IMG/VR virus record: IMGVR_UViG_3300043570_002336
Location: 31,837-95,836 of that record
Length of the DNA stretch: 64,000 nucleotides
Strand: one strand, 5' to 3'
DNA from: a virus
Shown here: positions 1-6,761 of the stretch, in pieces
Position numbering within the stretch: position 1 is the first letter of the stretch
Layout of the letters: every line of letters begins with the position of its first letter
Translations under genes and position numbers: made by a program
The notes under the pieces: generated by a model
Told to the model about the DNA's origin: nothing
What the model saw: only the letters and a program-made list of their open reading frames with translations
Database searches by the model: none

Positions 1-110
1 TCATTTCTAAAATAACCCCAAACATTTTCTTGAATTTCAGATTCTGTTTGAAAATTATGCTTTTTCAAATATTCTACTACTTGATTAACTGAATTTCTAG
101 GATAACCCAT
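1..110 (-). CDS. hypothetical protein, cut by window edge
   Basis: Reads from ATG at 110 to the window edge for 36 codons with no stop (MGYPRNSVNQVVEYLKK...). The start is chosen because it sits 20 nt after a TATCTTTAGGTA box in the same arrangement as its neighbours. The family is not recognised; it has no signal peptide or membrane segment. Confidence 0.6.
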   Translation of the reverse strand, partial: MGYPRNSVNQVVEYLKKHNFQTESEIQENVWGYFRN

Positions 111-130
111 AACCATTTGTTGTTTTTATT

Positions 131-142
131 TACCTAAAGATA
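131..142 (-). promoter_or_regulatory. TATCTTTAGGTA promoter-like box
   Basis: The minus strand reads TATCTTTAGGTA, 20 nt before the ATG at 110. It is close to the Bacteroidota -7 box TAnnTTTG and recurs before many genes in this window. Confidence 0.6.
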
Positions 143-168
143 GTAACTAGACTAATACCAACCAACTA

Positions 169-279
169 TTAGTTAAGGGAATTATCAAGTTCATCATTCA
201 CCCACTCCTTCTCATTTGGACCTAATTGATTATAATCCATTCCAAATTCCTTTTGAGCAAGTACATCACGTACATCCAT
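169..279 (-). CDS. hypothetical protein, 36 aa
   Basis: A short frame from ATG at 279 (MDVRDVLAQKEFGMDYNQLG...), ending LDNSLN. It is acidic and soluble with no known domain. Support comes from its own TATCTTTAGGTA box and the CGGTTATG leader shared with the flanking genes. Unknown function. Confidence 0.55.
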   Translation of the reverse strand: MDVRDVLAQKEFGMDYNQLGPNEKEWVNDELDNSLN

Positions 280-298
280 AACCGTTGTTGTTTTTATT

Positions 299-310
299 TA
301 CCTAAAGATA
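299..310 (-). promoter_or_regulatory. TATCTTTAGGTA promoter-like box
   Basis: Exact copy of the box, 19 nt before the ATG at 279; followed by an A-rich leader ending AACGGTTATG-like sequence. Confidence 0.6.
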
Positions 311-341
311 AGAACGAAATTTCAATTGAGCAACTATTTTT

Positions 342-542
342 TTAAAGCTTTGGCTGATTGTCAGCAAAAAATTCCATCACTGCTTCATACTCATCATCAT
401 CTGTGACTGGCAAACCAGTTGAAACTTCAGTCAATTCCTCTGAATAAGACATCAAATCTTCATAATAGAAGAGGTTGTAAATATTACCACCGAATTTGAT
501 AGTATAATTGATAGTCTGATTTTTTACTTCTACTAATTCCAT
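342..542 (-). CDS. hypothetical acidic protein, 66 aa
   Basis: The start at 542 (MELVEVKNQTINYTIKFGG...) is preferred to the upstream ATG at 596, because the extra 18 residues only translate the promoter and leader (…RIFSKQIKKTV). The C-terminal half is acidic (DDDEYEAVMEFF). No family is recognised. It lies in a run of small genes each with its own promoter-like box. Confidence 0.65.
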   Translation of the reverse strand: MELVEVKNQTINYTIKFGGNIYNLFYYEDLMSYSEELTEVSTGLPVTDDDEYEAVMEFFADNQPKL

Positions 543-563
543 AACCGTTTTTTTTATTTGTTT

Positions 564-573
564 ACTAAAGATA
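564..573 (-). promoter_or_regulatory. TATCTTTAGT promoter-like box
   Basis: The minus strand reads TATCTTTAGT, 21 nt before the ATG at 542, with leader AAACAAATAAAAAAAACGG before TTATG. Confidence 0.55.
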
Positions 574-603
574 CGAAGAAGGGTTGGATAAACCAACCCC
601 CTC

Positions 604-846
604 CTAAAGAAATTCCATTACTTCAGCTAATCCCATCTCCTCTAATTCATCTTGGTTTTCGATATCATCACCAAATACTAAACTGATATCTGAGTTATAT
701 ATAATCAATGATACATCATCTCCCATGACACGACCTATCAACTGGACCTCTTTTGAAGTAAGCTCTTCAGTAAACACTTCTCCTACTTCACCAGTTTCGA
801 AGTTCCAAGTAAATCCGAAAACTCTTTCTTTCAATTTCAATTCCAT
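604..846 (-). CDS. hypothetical protein, 80 aa
   Basis: Starts at 846 (MELKLKERVFGFTWNFETG...). It is rich in Glu/Asp at the C-terminus and probably a small alpha/beta soluble protein. It shares its leader type and box with its neighbours, which suggests co-regulation. No family is recognised. Confidence 0.65.
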   Translation of the reverse strand: MELKLKERVFGFTWNFETGEVGEVFTEELTSKEVQLIGRVMGDDVSLIIYNSDISLVFGDDIENQDELEEMGLAEVMEFL

Positions 847-870
847 AACTGTTGTGTTTGTTGTTATTAA

Positions 871-882
871 TACCTAAAGATA
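871..882 (-). promoter_or_regulatory. TATCTTTAGGTA promoter-like box
   Basis: Exact box, 24 nt before the ATG at 846. Confidence 0.6.
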
Positions 883-937
883 AGAAAGAGGGTCGGTAAA
901 ACCAACCCCCTCCTAAACTTTTTTGAAATTATCTTAC

Positions 938-1090
938 CTAAATTGGTAAATATTTTGACAAATACCGAAGTAGTGCCTCTTTTGCAAAAGGCTTATCCTC
1001 AGCTTTTAGCTCATCAAATAATGCTATTACAACTGATTCGTCTAATGCTTCTGCAAATTCAACCACCAATTCTTTAATGTTTTCATTCAT
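938..1090 (-). CDS. hypothetical protein, 50 aa
   Basis: The start at 1090 (MNENIKELVVEFAEALDESV...) is preferred over 1156, whose extra residues translate the promoter (…YLGTNKKIKV). It is predicted helical and ends LRYLSKYLPI. Unknown function. It has a TATATTTAGGTA box upstream. Confidence 0.6.
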   Translation of the reverse strand: MNENIKELVVEFAEALDESVVIALFDELKAEDKPFAKEALLRYLSKYLPI

Positions 1091-1110
1091 AACCTTTATT
1101 TTTTTGTTTG

Positions 1111-1122
1111 TACCTAAATATA
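1111..1122 (-). promoter_or_regulatory. TATATTTAGGTA promoter-like box
   Basis: The minus strand reads TATATTTAGGTA, a one-base variant of the common box, 20 nt before the ATG at 1090. Confidence 0.55.
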
Positions 1123-1166
1123 CGAAGGAAGGTTGGATAAACCAACCCCCTCCCAAAACTTTTTTC

Positions 1167-1499
1167 CTAGAAGTTATAATCGTGATGCTTCATCGGGCAG
1201 TTAGCAAACTGCAAGAAGCTTCTCTTCATAGAGCTCCTACTGAGAGAAAGCTCAAAGGGCTGCCCTTCATCGTAGAAGTCATAGTCCTGCTGGTAGTTGT
1301 TGACACAATGACCTGCAAAGCCTCCGGGCACAAACTCCATCTTGACCTTATTCTCTCCTGCTTTCACTCTCTGGACTAGTACCTTGGTCTTACTCTTGAT
1401 AGATACTATCCTACCTAAGGGCATAATATCCGACCATAGCACCCGGTTGATATAAGTACCAACCATCTCCTCATTCAATATTAACTTTTCTTTTTTCAT
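1167..1499 (-). CDS. hypothetical protein, 110 aa
   Basis: The start at 1499 (MKKEKLILNEEMVGTYINRV...) is chosen because the upstream ATG at 1553 would translate the promoter (…PIFSKQIKTTV). The middle looks like a beta-rich fold (GRIVSIKSKTKVLVQRV). The C-terminus carries Cys and several His (CPMKHHDYNF), but no clear metal motif. Family not recognised. Confidence 0.65.
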   Translation of the reverse strand: MKKEKLILNEEMVGTYINRVLWSDIMPLGRIVSIKSKTKVLVQRVKAGENKVKMEFVPGGFAGHCVNNYQQDYDFYDEGQPFELSLSRSSMKRSFLQFANCPMKHHDYNF

Positions 1500-1520
1500 A
1501 ACCGTTGTTTTTATTTGTTT

Positions 1521-1530
1521 ACTAAAGATA
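1521..1530 (-). promoter_or_regulatory. TATCTTTAGT promoter-like box
   Basis: The minus strand reads TATCTTTAGT, 21 nt before the ATG at 1499, followed by AAACAAATAAAAACAACGG and TTATG. Confidence 0.55.
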
Positions 1531-1553
1531 GGAACTATATTTAAAATAGTCAA

Positions 1554-1799
1554 CTATCGACCCATTTCTTTTTCCCATTCTTTATCATCGATAAACATTC
1601 CGGGTTTATCTAACTCTTCATTCAAATCTAACTCTTCATTCAGTTCCTCAATCTCATTAAGCTGCTCCTTAAGGAAACGAATCATTCGAACACGATACCT
1701 TTCATCTCTTTCGTTTTCAGCTTCATTCCAGATATTCTCAAAACAATCTAAAAGATCGTTATACGTATTCTCAAATCGACAGTAGCTCATGTTTGCCAT
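1554..1799 (-). CDS. conserved phage hypothetical (MSYCRFENT type)
   Basis: An 81-aa protein beginning MANMSYCRFENTYNDLLDC. The MSYCRF-NT opening is one I associate with small conserved phage proteins of unknown role. The rest is a charged helix with short ELNEEL/DLNEEL repeats at about residues 50-63, and may be coiled coil. Either ATG (1799 or the internal MSY) could be used; 1799 fits the leader spacing. Confidence 0.65.
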   Translation of the reverse strand: MANMSYCRFENTYNDLLDCFENIWNEAENERDERYRVRMIRFLKEQLNEIEELNEELDLNEELDKPGMFIDDKEWEKEMGR

Positions 1800-1820
1800 A
1801 ACAGTTGTTGTTTTTAATTG

Positions 1821-1832
1821 TACCTAAAGATA
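1821..1832 (-). promoter_or_regulatory. TATCTTTAGGTA promoter-like box
   Basis: Exact box, 21 nt before the ATG at 1799. Confidence 0.6.
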
Positions 1833-1852
1833 GGCACAAACTTTTTTCAATC

Positions 1853-1871
1853 CAACTTTTTTTTAGTTGGT
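1853..1871. terminator. possible hairpin between transcription units
   Basis: CCAACT and AGTTGG arms flank a T-run in the gap 1833-2004. It could be a weak, symmetric terminator after the gene at 2005-2349. The arms are short, so this is tentative. The rest of the gap shows no frame I can support. Confidence 0.3.
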
Positions 1872-1965
1872 CACAAACTTTTTTTTTCGTACATTTAGGA
1901 TGGTTGACGGGCCTGCCCTTGGAAGAGAGGCGGAAGAGTAGACGGGCCGGTACCTTATACTCTAG

Positions 1966-2003
1966 ACTTAAAGCTTTACTTTAACTTAAAGCTTTGCTTG
2001 AAG
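1966..2003. repeat. CTTAAAGCTTTACTTTAA repeats, two units
   Basis: Two tandem units (CTTAAAGCTTTACTTTAA then CTTAAAGCTTTGCTTGAAG) sit directly after the stop of the gene at 2005. Related pairs occur near 2354, 2625 and 2710, so this is a dispersed repeat of the 2-2.75 kb region. Confidence 0.6.
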
Positions 2004-2004
2004 G

Positions 2005-2349
2005 TTATTTCATCCACTGATGCACTACTGCCAGGCGGTCTGGAGTCAGAACTCTCAACTCAGTTACTCCCTTCACCTGCTCCTGTATACTAAGGTCCTT
2101 GCTGCCTAACTCCTGCAGTAGGGCTTGCTCATACCCTAGAGCCTCTACCTTGGTCCTAAATTTTTTCTGCCCTAGTACTTCTATTTTTTTAAAAAGCGCT
2201 CGATAGGAATTTCTACCTTCGTAGCGCTCATTAGCGTCTAGGCGGTACTCCGCATCATGCATCGACACTCCTACCTTAAGAATAACCTGAGAGGGAGAGA
2301 GGCGGACACCTACATAGTCATCCAGCCTCAGAGCATACACCACGTACAT
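2005..2349 (-). CDS. GIY-YIG-like (T5orf172/MUG113-type) protein
   Basis: A 114-aa protein. The N-terminus MYVVYALRLDDYVG, then VILKVGVSMHDAEYRLDANE, matches the shape of T5orf172/MUG113-type GIY-YIG domains (VY-hydrophobic-L, then K-V/I-G-x-S/T…R). Such domains are small nucleases or DNA-binding modules in phages. I do not see a full catalytic set, so activity is uncertain. It is flanked on both sides by CTTAAAGC repeats. Confidence 0.45.
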   Translation of the reverse strand: MYVVYALRLDDYVGVRLSPSQVILKVGVSMHDAEYRLDANERYEGRNSYRALFKKIEVLGQKKFRTKVEALGYEQALLQELGSKDLSIQEQVKGVTELRVLTPDRLAVVHQWMK

Positions 2350-2353
2350 CCGA

Positions 2354-2390
2354 CTTAAAGCTCTGCTTTAACTTCAAGCTTTGATTTAAC
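2354..2390. repeat. CTTAAAGC-type repeats, two units
   Basis: CTTAAAGCTCTGCTTTAA and CTTCAAGCTTTGATTTAAC follow each other. They are diverged copies of the pair at 1966-2003 and lie just upstream of the start at 2349. Confidence 0.55.
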
Positions 2391-2421
2391 TGTCCCAGTC
2401 TCTAGATCGATCACTAGACGG

Positions 2422-2615
2422 ACGGTTGGCTGGACGGTTCCCTCCCTACGGTTTCCTCCTACGGTTTTCTGGACGGTTGTCTCCCTACGGTTACCTGGGA
2501 CGGTTTCCTGGCTACGGTTACCTAGTAGGTACGGTTTTCTGTACGTTAAGGCACTGATGATTGTAAGGAGGATTATCTGCATACGGTTTTCTGGGTTACG
2601 GTTTTTTCTACGGTT
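2422..2615. repeat. iteron-like direct repeats of ACGGTT
   Basis: Twelve copies of ACGGTT, most in the context ACGGTTNNCTNN. Starts are at 2422, 2434, 2448, 2461, 2473, 2487, 2500, 2514, 2531, then 2583, 2598 and 2610; one more lies near 2813. Spacing in the first eight is 12-14 bp. It resembles an iteron or protein-binding array, possibly a replication or transcription control site. A long open frame (2355-2582 minus) runs through it but looks like a by-product of the repeats. The gap 2391-2822 holds nothing else convincing except further CTTAAAGC copies at 2624 and 2706. Confidence 0.6.
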
Positions 2616-2822
2616 TACTGAATACTTAAAGCTTTACTTTAAGGTTGAAAATTTAATAAATTCTATAGAGAAAAAAGTTGCAAGAGGGGTAGGCAGGTAC
2701 TAGCTATTGAATCTTTACTTTAACTTCACTCTCTGCTTTAAGTCTACACACAATTTATATCTCCATATCTCTATATCACTCTATACAAATATCTTTATAT
2801 ACGCTACGGTTTCCTCTAAACA

Positions 2823-3086
2823 TCATCCCTTCTTAATCAACTTACGTTTTATCTTAATGAGAGAAAGGAGATCATTAACAGTCCCTTTAGCAATTTGACG
2901 TCCTTGTAGGGAGGTAGGACCAAAGTCTAGCACAAGTCTCTCATAATTTTCTACCATCCTCAGACATGCCTCCAGATGTTCCTCCCCAGTACTTGTCCAG
3001 ATTGTATTCCTAGTTTTAGAGTATGCCTCTGTCCAGTGGTAGCCGAGTAACTCTGCCTTATGTGTTGATTTTATCTTATTCATCAT
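2823..3086 (-). CDS. hypothetical protein, 87 aa
   Basis: Reads MMNKIKSTHKAELLGYHWTE... and ends in a basic helix (SLIKIKRKLIKKG). Its first codons overlap the end of the 36-aa gene at 3076-3186, typical of translational coupling. It is soluble, with no recognised domain. Confidence 0.6.
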   Translation of the reverse strand: MMNKIKSTHKAELLGYHWTEAYSKTRNTIWTSTGEEHLEACLRMVENYERLVLDFGPTSLQGRQIAKGTVNDLLSLIKIKRKLIKKG

Positions 3087-3186
3087 CTTCTAAAGATTCA
3101 CTGAAGGTTGTCTTTTTTCTTTTGTATGCTGAGAAGATATCTACTCCATCTTCATAGCCATTCTCTTCTCTTTCTTCACTCTTCAT
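3076..3186 (-). CDS. hypothetical protein, 36 aa
   Basis: ATG at 3186 (MKSEEREENGYEDGVDIFSA...) to a TAA at 3076. The start overlaps the stop of the preceding 44-aa gene, and its end overlaps the start of the next. A charged peptide of unknown function, supported only by this tight overlap pattern. Confidence 0.45.
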   Translation of the reverse strand: MKSEEREENGYEDGVDIFSAYKRKKTTFSESLEDDE

Positions 3187-3310
3187 CATCACTCCACTCC
3201 TCATCCTCTAGTCCGTCTTGTAATGTATTATCCCATTCCTGGATTGAAGGAAGGTCCCAATTTAGGTCCCGAAAGGCCGGGTCCTGGTCTAGAGGTATTC
3301 TCTTGGTCAT
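3176..3310 (-). CDS. hypothetical acidic protein, 44 aa
   Basis: ATG at 3310 (MTKRIPLDQDPAFRDLNWDL...), ending in a run of Asp/Glu. The ATG overlaps the TGA of the gene before it (ATGA junction), so it looks translationally coupled. Unknown family. Confidence 0.5.
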   Translation of the reverse strand: MTKRIPLDQDPAFRDLNWDLPSIQEWDNTLQDGLEDEEWSDDEE

Positions 3311-3561
3311 AGCTTTCTGATTAGATGTTCGACTTCATTCCACCACACCTCCTGTTCGTAGGAGTATAACTGAAGATAGTACCGCTCGGTCATTGAGACA
3401 ACTGTTAGGAACTGCATGTTATGGACAGCCGTCCCTTCTTCGGACTTCTTCCATATCATCATATCTTCGAAGTTGTCAAATCTTACAACCTCTACTGTCC
3501 TCTTCTTTTCATCCTTAAGCACTACTACCCAAGGTTCCCATTTAATACTTCCGTACGCCAT
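3307..3561 (-). CDS. hypothetical protein, 84 aa
   Basis: The start at 3561 (MAYGSIKWEPWVVVLKDEKK...) is preferred to 3615, which would extend into the GC-rich structured spacer. A beta-rich protein with many Trp/Tyr (RYYLQLYSYEQEVWWNEVEH). No family recognised. It begins a run of four overlapping small genes down to 2823. Confidence 0.6.
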   Translation of the reverse strand: MAYGSIKWEPWVVVLKDEKKRTVEVVRFDNFEDMMIWKKSEEGTAVHNMQFLTVVSMTERYYLQLYSYEQEVWWNEVEHLIRKL

Positions 3562-3579
3562 TGTTAAGTTTTGATTACA

Positions 3580-3665
3580 AGCCCTGCGGGCTTTTGATGA
3601 GAATGCGCGTGGCACCTTCGGTGCGAGAGAGGGAAACGCCCCCTGCTCGCCCCTCGGCCTCCCTG
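3580..3665 (-). ncRNA. GC-rich structured element, copy A
   Basis: A GC-rich spacer between stop 3667 and start 3561. Read on the minus strand it shows a GCGAG/CTCGC hairpin, then GCACC-GAA-GGTGC, then a GCCC-GCA-GGGC hairpin. The 24 bases at 3602-3625 recur exactly at 45433-45456, where the first hairpin has different but still pairing bases. It could be a structured RNA, processing site or terminator. Confidence 0.5.
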
Positions 3666-3666
3666 C

Positions 3667-4116
3667 TTACCGGACCCTGCTGTTCCACTTTGGACTGTAT
3701 TTGTTAATCAAAGCGTATTCCAAGCTCCTGCTTAGTGAGAGAATAACACCATGCCAGAATAATTTATCCCCCTTTGTGGAATATATCTCAAGCATGTGAT
3801 CGTTCTCAATCATCTTCTTAAAGATCTTCTTGTTAGTTCCGCCCATCTTTGCAAAGCGGCCTTTGTCGTATCCTTCAAAGCGTTGCTGTAGAGAGTTAGC
3901 TGTATACCCGATGTAAAGAATCTCTTCTCCATCGCACATCATATACACTACATCTTCTTCTTTGGCTAGGTCTGGGTTGAAGTTAAAGATAAGTCTTTTA
4001 CTTGGGTTAACCTTTCTACCTCTCTTACCTTCTTCACCACCCTTCATCCCGGTAGCCATCGTGCCTACCAGTTTAAACTTCTGATCGATAATTGCTTTAA
4101 TCTTAGACATGCTCAT
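3667..4116 (-). CDS. GIY-YIG nuclease-like protein
   Basis: About 149 aa from the ATG at 4116 (MSMSKIKAIIDQKF...); 4110 is equally possible. The longer frame from 4143 is unlikely because it would lie inside the 54-aa gene upstream. A basic N-terminal part (GRKVNPSKR) precedes a GIY-YIG-type core: VVYMMCDGEEILYIGYT, then LQQRFEGY with the Arg, and later LEYALINKYSPKWNSR carrying the usual E and N. It may be a homing-type or DNA-processing nuclease. Family assignment is moderate; target unknown. Confidence 0.6.
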   Translation of the reverse strand: MSMSKIKAIIDQKFKLVGTMATGMKGGEEGKRGRKVNPSKRLIFNFNPDLAKEEDVVYMMCDGEEILYIGYTANSLQQRFEGYDKGRFAKMGGTNKKIFKKMIENDHMLEIYSTKGDKLFWHGVILSLSRSLEYALINKYSPKWNSRVR

Positions 4117-4267
4117 AGAATCTTTCAACAACACCGAACGCATAACCTTTCTTACACAACCTCACAGCGTACGCCATTTGAGAAGTCTTGTGAACTACCT
4201 CCCACAGCTGCCCGTCTCTTTCGAAACGGACAGGTGGGGTAGCTTTCTTATCTCTGATCTTACGCAT
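4103..4267 (-). CDS. hypothetical basic protein, 54 aa
   Basis: ATG at 4267 (MRKIRDKKATPPVRFERDGQ...), stop at 4103. Its ATG overlaps the TAA of the DUF932-like gene (ATGCGTAA), the same junction seen at 16156. Its stop overlaps the start of the GIY-YIG gene. Basic N-terminus, small beta-like core. Unknown function. Confidence 0.55.
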   Translation of the reverse strand: MRKIRDKKATPPVRFERDGQLWEVVHKTSQMAYAVRLCKKGYAFGVVERFYEHV

Positions 4268-5081
4268 ACTGCAGAGCAAGTTCGAATAGGTCTTGATTGA
4301 TCTTCAAGTCTTTCTCGAATGAACGAATCTTACGTACCTGGCGTACCTTAGCTCCATTCAATGCTCCTTTGAAGCCTCCTTGGGTGATAGCTTCCTGTAC
4401 TCGGTTGAAAGTCAACCACAAATCATTTCCTTCGTCTTGCTTACGGCGGCTAGAAAGAATACCTTCCAACACCTCATCTTCTACTTTAACCTCATCGGTT
4501 AGTTCGATACCACGACGTAGTAGGTAAGCCTTCAAAGCAAAGTCTTTCTGCTGCTCTTCCGTCATCACAACCTCTTTCATCTTGTTGATAACCTCAACCT
4601 TCTTAGGTAGCTCCTGCACTGCAGTCTCAATAAGCTTCTGCAGATCCTCAAACGAGTAACCCATGTGGCGGATCTTAAAGTTAGCAAACTGCTCATCAGC
4701 TACTACCAATCCATTGCTGCACACCAGACGATACAGCCCCATCATAAACTTGAATGATTGAGTACCATCGTGAGAGTTAGTCAGAATGATCTGAGGAAAT
4801 ACATCATCACCTTCTGCACCTTTGATAAGGAGGTTAGGGTTCTGAAACTTAATCATGTGCTTAGAGAAGATAGAAGTCTTACCTGCACGACCTCGGCGTT
4901 GAGCAGCTTGAACTGGCTCCCATCCCATCGTCGTTAAGTCTTCAATTACTCGGCTAGTAGGTACGTGAACGTACTTGTCTGATACCTGTCGAGTAGGCTT
5001 GTCGATGAAGGCAAAAGGAACTACCTTCTTCAACTCTTCGATTGTCATTACGCGGTCTGCATTGCTGTTTGAAATCATCAT
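4260..5081 (-). CDS. DUF932/phage-plasmid-like protein
   Basis: About 273 aa. The middle (IILTNSHDGTQSFKFMMGL then YRLVCSNGLVV) is the signature of the DUF932 family, found in phages and plasmids; function not settled, possibly DNA-related. The start at 5081 is preferred to 5087: neighbours have GGTTATG as the last bases before the coding region, and here the leader AAAATGGTTATG merely happens to contain an extra ATG. It has its own promoter-like box. Confidence 0.7.
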   Translation of the reverse strand: MMISNSNADRVMTIEELKKVVPFAFIDKPTRQVSDKYVHVPTSRVIEDLTTMGWEPVQAAQRRGRAGKTSIFSKHMIKFQNPNLLIKGAEGDDVFPQIILTNSHDGTQSFKFMMGLYRLVCSNGLVVADEQFANFKIRHMGYSFEDLQKLIETAVQELPKKVEVINKMKEVVMTEEQQKDFALKAYLLRRGIELTDEVKVEDEVLEGILSSRRKQDEGNDLWLTFNRVQEAITQGGFKGALNGAKVRQVRKIRSFEKDLKINQDLFELALQYA

Positions 5082-5101
5082 AACCATTTTGTTTTTAATT
5101 A

Positions 5102-5113
5102 TACTTAAAGATA
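5102..5113 (-). promoter_or_regulatory. TATCTTTAAGTA promoter-like box
   Basis: One-base variant of the common box, 20 nt before the ATG at 5081. Confidence 0.55.
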
Positions 5114-5141
5114 GGAACTAACTTCGTTGGTTCCAACTCTT

Positions 5142-5375
5142 CTAAGTAATAATTCCTAACTTTTTTGCAGTAAGATATCCTACCACCTTACCTTCATCAG
5201 TCATGTACTGGTGTTTGGTCTTAGGTAGTCCTTTATTCTTCTCTTCTAACTCTTCATAGAGACTCTTATGACCCTTACTGTAAGAGGTTTCAGATGTTAT
5301 AACCCTTCCATTTTCAGACATAAAGTACCTAATGGTAGTTCCGTCTGAGTGAGTCTTAGATAAGATCTCTTGCAT
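5142..5375 (-). CDS. hypothetical protein, 77 aa
   Basis: Reads MQEILSKTHSDGTTIRYFMS... with a beta-rich N-terminus and a charged centre (YEELEEKNKG). It overlaps the end of the gene at 5356-5664 by 20 nt, suggesting coupling. No family recognised. Confidence 0.6.
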   Translation of the reverse strand: MQEILSKTHSDGTTIRYFMSENGRVITSETSYSKGHKSLYEELEEKNKGLPKTKHQYMTDEGKVVGYLTAKKLGIIT

Positions 5376-5664
5376 CTGAAATCTGTTTGATTAACTGATA
5401 GGTATCGATTGCATCATCGTACATCTCTTTCTGCTCATAGATCTCCAGGCATTTAGATAATGCTTGAGGCCACTCCATAGACGGAAGGCTGATATCAAAT
5501 GCAGTATCTCCTCCTTCAAAGCTAACTTCAAATAGGTCGGCATGCCTCTTCTTAGCTTGCACAGCCAGTCGAATACCCTCAGTGATTGCTTCTGTTACTT
5601 TGAGATTCTCTCCGGTAAAGAAAGCATCAAACTCTTGCGGAGATTCAAATACAAATTGTTTCAT
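5356..5664 (-). CDS. hypothetical protein, 102 aa
   Basis: Reads MKQFVFESPQEFDAFFTGEN... A mixed alpha/beta soluble protein, with no signal peptide or membrane part. It overlaps the previous gene by 4 nt (ATGA type). No recognised domain. Confidence 0.6.
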   Translation of the reverse strand: MKQFVFESPQEFDAFFTGENLKVTEAITEGIRLAVQAKKRHADLFEVSFEGGDTAFDISLPSMEWPQALSKCLEIYEQKEMYDDAIDTYQLIKQISDARDLI

Positions 5665-5936
5665 AGCTGTCGGGTAGTATAGTTATTCTGCTTGGTAGCT
5701 TGCTTATTAGAGCCGTAGTAATATACCGGTCCTTCGTATACATAGGTATGCATAGGTACCCAGGGGTTACCTCGTTCAGTAAACTGAGGCTCGGTAATGC
5801 GGCGAGGTCCGTCGTAAGCACGGAAAGTAGCAGCAGTAACTCGGTACCAGGTTTCGTTATGAAGTTGAATCTCTAATACACCTGCGGTATTGAAGTCAAA
5901 TCTGATCTTCTCCGTCTGTCCTCTCTTCTCGCTCAT
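5661..5936 (-). CDS. hypothetical protein, 91 aa
   Basis: The start at 5936 (MSEKRGQTEKIRFDFNTAGV...) is preferred to 6029, whose extra residues translate the promoter-like box and leader. Central beta-rich part with many Tyr (YVYEGPVYYYGS). Family unknown. Confidence 0.6.
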   Translation of the reverse strand: MSEKRGQTEKIRFDFNTAGVLEIQLHNETWYRVTAATFRAYDGPRRITEPQFTERGNPWVPMHTYVYEGPVYYYGSNKQATKQNNYTTRQL

Positions 5937-6117
5937 AACCTTTATTTGTTTCTTCTTCACTAAAGATAGTAAAGATGTCTCGATTGAGCAACTTTTCCGA
6001 CAGCTTTTTATTTTTTTGGTCCTGTTCAAGAAGTTTATCAGCGTGCTTCTTTAGTAGGAACTGTTTATTCTTCTCTGAATCTAGCTGAGGTCTTTGTCGC
6101 TTCTTAGGTACTTTCAT
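5896..6117 (-). CDS. hypothetical charged protein, 73 aa
   Basis: A lysine-rich N-terminus (MKVPKKRQRPQLDSEKNK) followed by a likely helix. The 3' end overlaps the next gene by 41 nt and contains that gene's promoter-like box, which is odd. It could be real, since it follows the HNH gene by a 4-nt overlap, or partly fortuitous. Function unknown. Confidence 0.45.
   Translation of the reverse strand: MKVPKKRQRPQLDSEKNKQFLLKKHADKLLEQDQKNKKLSEKLLNRDIFTIFSEEETNKGYEREERTDGEDQI
5959..5968 (-). promoter_or_regulatory. TATCTTTAGT promoter-like box
   Basis: 22 nt before the ATG at 5936; lies inside the upstream frame 5896-6117. Confidence 0.5.
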
Positions 6118-6761
6118 TGCCGAGATATAAATTCCTCACCAGGTTTTTTATTATCTTCCCACAGTCCTAACTCCTTTAGGTGATCGATATGTGCTTGATC
6201 GATCTCCCAATCATAGTCTTTTACTTGCAGCTCTACATAATCCTCCATCTGTTCTACCTGATCATCGGAAATAGGAGAAGCAGCATAGAGAAAGGAGCAG
6301 TTATAACAAAGTAGCTCGATGTTATCTCGATGGTAGTTATGTTTATTCTTATCTTTGAAAGTAAGAATGAGAGGTACTTTACCGTCAAGCAATCTAGCTT
6401 CTCCAAAGTCACATCTATTACACTGCTCGGCTAGGTACCCTTCTGAAATTAGAGCTGCCTTGATCTTAGCTGGCTTAAAATGTTCTACTGGGAACGTTCC
6501 GTCTAAGATCTCTTTCAAAGGAGCTTGTTTAGCTCTTCCTGTTAGAAACTTGGGAACTCCTTTACCGGCTTGATTGAGATGTGTCTCAAAAAGCGTCCTT
6601 CCATCTTCTGCCTTGAAGAGGTTGGCGTACTTTTTGTAATGAGGAAAGGAGCAGTGAAGGTATCGAGCGGCAGCCTTATTGGATTTAGTCATCCGGATTG
6701 CACGCTCGATATCCTCTCTGAGGAGTATCTTACTCGGTCTCCCTCTCTTTCTTTCCTCCAC
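6114..6761 (-). CDS. HNH-like zinc nuclease with AT-hook N-terminus
   Basis: 215 aa. Residues 4-11 (RKRGRPSK) form an AT-hook-like basic motif, followed by a helix-turn-helix-like stretch. From about residue 115, CNRCDFGE pairs with a second knuckle LLCYNCS, and between them lies YHRDNIELLC. This matches zinc-stabilised HNH folds (…H/N-x-DN-x-x-LLC-x-x-C). One catalytic His position is not clear, so nuclease activity is probable rather than certain. It may act in DNA repair, packaging or homing. Confidence 0.55.
   Translation of the reverse strand: MEERKRGRPSKILLREDIERAIRMTKSNKAAARYLHCSFPHYKKYANLFKAEDGRTLFETHLNQAGKGVPKFLTGRAKQAPLKEILDGTFPVEHFKPAKIKAALISEGYLAEQCNRCDFGEARLLDGKVPLILTFKDKNKHNYHRDNIELLCYNCSFLYAASPISDDQVEQMEDYVELQVKDYDWEIDQAHIDHLKELGLWEDNKKPGEEFISRQ

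Noticed and set aside
542-596. N-terminal extensions in several frames (596, 1156, 1553, 6029, 50982, 33764, 39530)
   Set aside because: They translate promoter boxes and leaders or intergenic DNA (for example FSKQIKTTV); internal starts with the usual leader spacing were used.
1077-1379. Open frames on the plus strand here and elsewhere
   Set aside because: They overlap well-supported minus-strand genes, have no leader box, and show no recognised domain. I list no plus-strand genes.
2355-2582. A 75-aa minus-strand frame through the ACGGTT array
   Set aside because: The protein is made almost only of the translated repeats (GNRRETTVQ-like). No leader box precedes it. It is more likely that the DNA repeat, not the peptide, matters.
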